The notes beneath the pieces were generated by a model. That model searched no databases and was not told where the DNA came from. It saw nothing but the letters and a program-made list of their open reading frames with translations. The position numbers and the translations under genes are program-made. DNA of 5,348 bases from Methylacidiphilaceae bacterium (lineage in GTDB: Bacteria; Verrucomicrobiota; Verrucomicrobiia; Methylacidiphilales; Methylacidiphilaceae): contig JAQUAR010000133.1 of the NCBI GenBank assembly GCA_028687155.1, forward strand, positions 1 through 5,348, read 5' to 3'. Shown here in pieces: positions 4,251-5,348 of this stretch (within the stretch, counting starts at the first letter, position 1; each line of letters starts with the position of its first letter).

Positions 4251-5348
4251 CTAGCGGGCTGGTTCCGGCTTTGTCGGAATCGGAAGTGCGGGATGGGGAG
4301 CGGCGTTCGACAGGCGCTTGGATTCGGTCGGATTCCGGTAGCTCCATGCGACCGCTCCGCGGGTTTCCGCTTCTGCCAGAGCCTCCACAATCCGGTGATG
4401 ATGGGGGGATAGGAGGCAAGCCGGGTCGGTCGCGCCCGCGTCTTGCGTGAGAAGGAAGGCCTGACAGCGACAGCCTCCGAAGTCGAGTTCCCGGCGTGGA
4501 CAGCTCCGGCAAGGCTCGGGGAGCCAGTCCGTCCCTCGGAATCGGTTAAAGGCTTCGGAATCAAACCAGATGTCCCGGAGGCTCTGTTCCCGCACATTCG
4601 GAAAGGAGAGGCTGGTGATCTCCCGCGCGGCCTGGCACGGAAGCACCTGTCCATCCGCTGACACCGTGAGGAAAGCGCGCCCCCAGCCGTGGAGGCAGGC
4701 CTTCGGATAGTCGGCGTAGTAATCGGGGATGACGAAGAGGAGATCCATTTTGCCCCGGAGCCGCTTTTGAGCTGCGGCCGCGACGTTCGCAGCGTGCTCG
4801 ACTTGCGCCCGCGTCGGCAAGAGCCATCGGCGGTTTTCGAGCGCCCAGCCGTTGTACTGGGCGTTCGCCAGCTCGAGCCGTTCTGCTCCCCACTCTTCGG
4901 CGAGGGCAATGATCTCCTCGATCCGATCGAGATTCTGGCGATGGAGAACGGCATTGATCCCCAGCGCGAAGCCTGCCTCGCGCGCCATCCGCCCCGCCTC
5001 CGCCTTCTTGGCAAAGCTCCCCTGCATCCCGGCAGTCCATTCCGCGCTTTCCGGTCGGCTGTCCTGGATGCTGAGCTGGAAGCCGCCAAGCCCTGCCTCC
5101 TTGAGCTTCTTGGCGAGCTCGGAGGTGAGGAGGGTGCCGCCCGTGCTGAGGTTGGGATAGAGCCCGAGCGAATGAGCGGCCCTAATCAGCTCGGGCAGAT
5201 CCTTTCGCAGAAGCGGCTCTCCCCCTGAGAAGTTGGCTTGCAGCACGCCGAGCCCGGCGGCCTCCTCCAGGACCCGAAGCCACTCCTTGGTCTGAAGCTC
5301 GCCACGCAGCGAGCGGGCGAAGTCAAGCGGGTTGCTGCAATAGGGGCA
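4251..5348 (-). CDS. pqqE: PqqE, PqqA peptide cyclase (radical SAM/SPASM), N-terminus cut off
   Basis: The frame is open from the window edge to a TAG (plus-strand CTA at 4251-4253), giving 365 residues of a protein usually near 380-390 aa. PqqE makes the C-C bond between Glu and Tyr side chains of the PqqA peptide held by PqqD, the first step of pyrroloquinoline quinone synthesis in the cytoplasm. Visible residues 1-10 read CPYCSNPLDF: the last two cysteines of the radical SAM CxxxCxxC site, the first lying just outside. The SAM-binding SGGEP follows at about 42-46. The SPASM domain carries C218, C238, C280, C283, D289, C293, C295 and C311. From recalled Methylorubrum extorquens numbering, adding 30 gives the auxiliary-cluster ligands C248, C268, C310, C313, D319, C323, C325 and C341, so about 30 residues are missing and the enzyme looks intact. 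LELANAQYNGWAL and FRGTDWLPEPC are also PqqE-specific. pqqD is expected beyond the edge. Confidence 0.95.
   Translation of the reverse strand, partial: CPYCSNPLDFARSLRGELQTKEWLRVLEEAAGLGVLQANFSGGEPLLRKDLPELIRAAHSLGLYPNLSTGGTLLTSELAKKLKEAGLGGFQLSIQDSRPESAEWTAGMQGSFAKKAEAGRMAREAGFALGINAVLHRQNLDRIEEIIALAEEWGAERLELANAQYNGWALENRRWLLPTRAQVEHAANVAAAAQKRLRGKMDLLFVIPDYYADYPKACLHGWGRAFLTVSADGQVLPCQAAREITSLSFPNVREQSLRDIWFDSEAFNRFRGTDWLPEPCRSCPRRELDFGGCRCQAFLLTQDAGATDPACLLSPHHHRIVEALAEAETRGAVAWSYRNPTESKRLSNAAPHPALPIPTKPEPAR

Noticed and set aside
3690..4412. Plus-strand 240-codon frame overlapping the regulator and the end of pqqE
   Set aside because: It lies mostly inside the response regulator in another frame and lacks a motif or a good ribosome binding site.
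3947..5089. Minus-strand 380-codon frame overlapping pqqE
   Set aside because: It is an alternate frame of pqqE and runs through the intergenic region into the regulator's complement. Its Ser/Arg-rich product shows no family motif.

Overview
The window (about 60% G+C by eye) reads as a bacterial chromosome segment with three parts. (1) Positions 1-2799, + strand: the end of a fix operon. It holds the last 33 codons of a gene that is probably fixA, then complete fixB, fixC and fixX. Every junction is an ATGA start/stop overlap. The products form the FixABCX flavin-based electron-bifurcating complex, which oxidises NADH and sends one electron to quinone and one to a low-potential ferredoxin or flavodoxin, classically for nitrogenase.

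(2) Positions 2800-4068, + strand: a 214-bp intergenic region with a good sigma-54-type promoter match and several palindromes. It is followed by a small unrecognised exported Lys-rich protein (86 aa) and, 74 bp later, an OmpR-family response regulator with no kinase in view. The regulator's Shine-Dalgarno sequence lies in the 3' arm of a perfect 7-bp hairpin closed by a GAAA tetraloop. A second complementary segment upstream could compete for the same anti-SD strand, so this leader could act as a translational switch. It is the most unusual thing I see here.

(3) Positions 4251-5348, - strand: pqqE, convergent with the regulator and missing only about 30 N-terminal residues at the window edge. 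All SPASM-domain cluster ligands are visible. The 182-bp gap between the converging genes is bounded by an imperfect inverted repeat (11 of 12 positions complementary at the outer ends).

Organism: PQQ synthesis next to FixABCX suggests a diazotrophic methylotroph or methanotroph, or another bacterium using PQQ dehydrogenases. The high G+C would fit a Methylacidimicrobium-like verrucomicrobial methanotroph or a proteobacterium. No nif, methane or methanol oxidation gene is in the window, so this is inference only. The genes themselves belong to known families. The possible novelty lies in the small exported protein, the regulator's leader and the sigma-54-like promoter.
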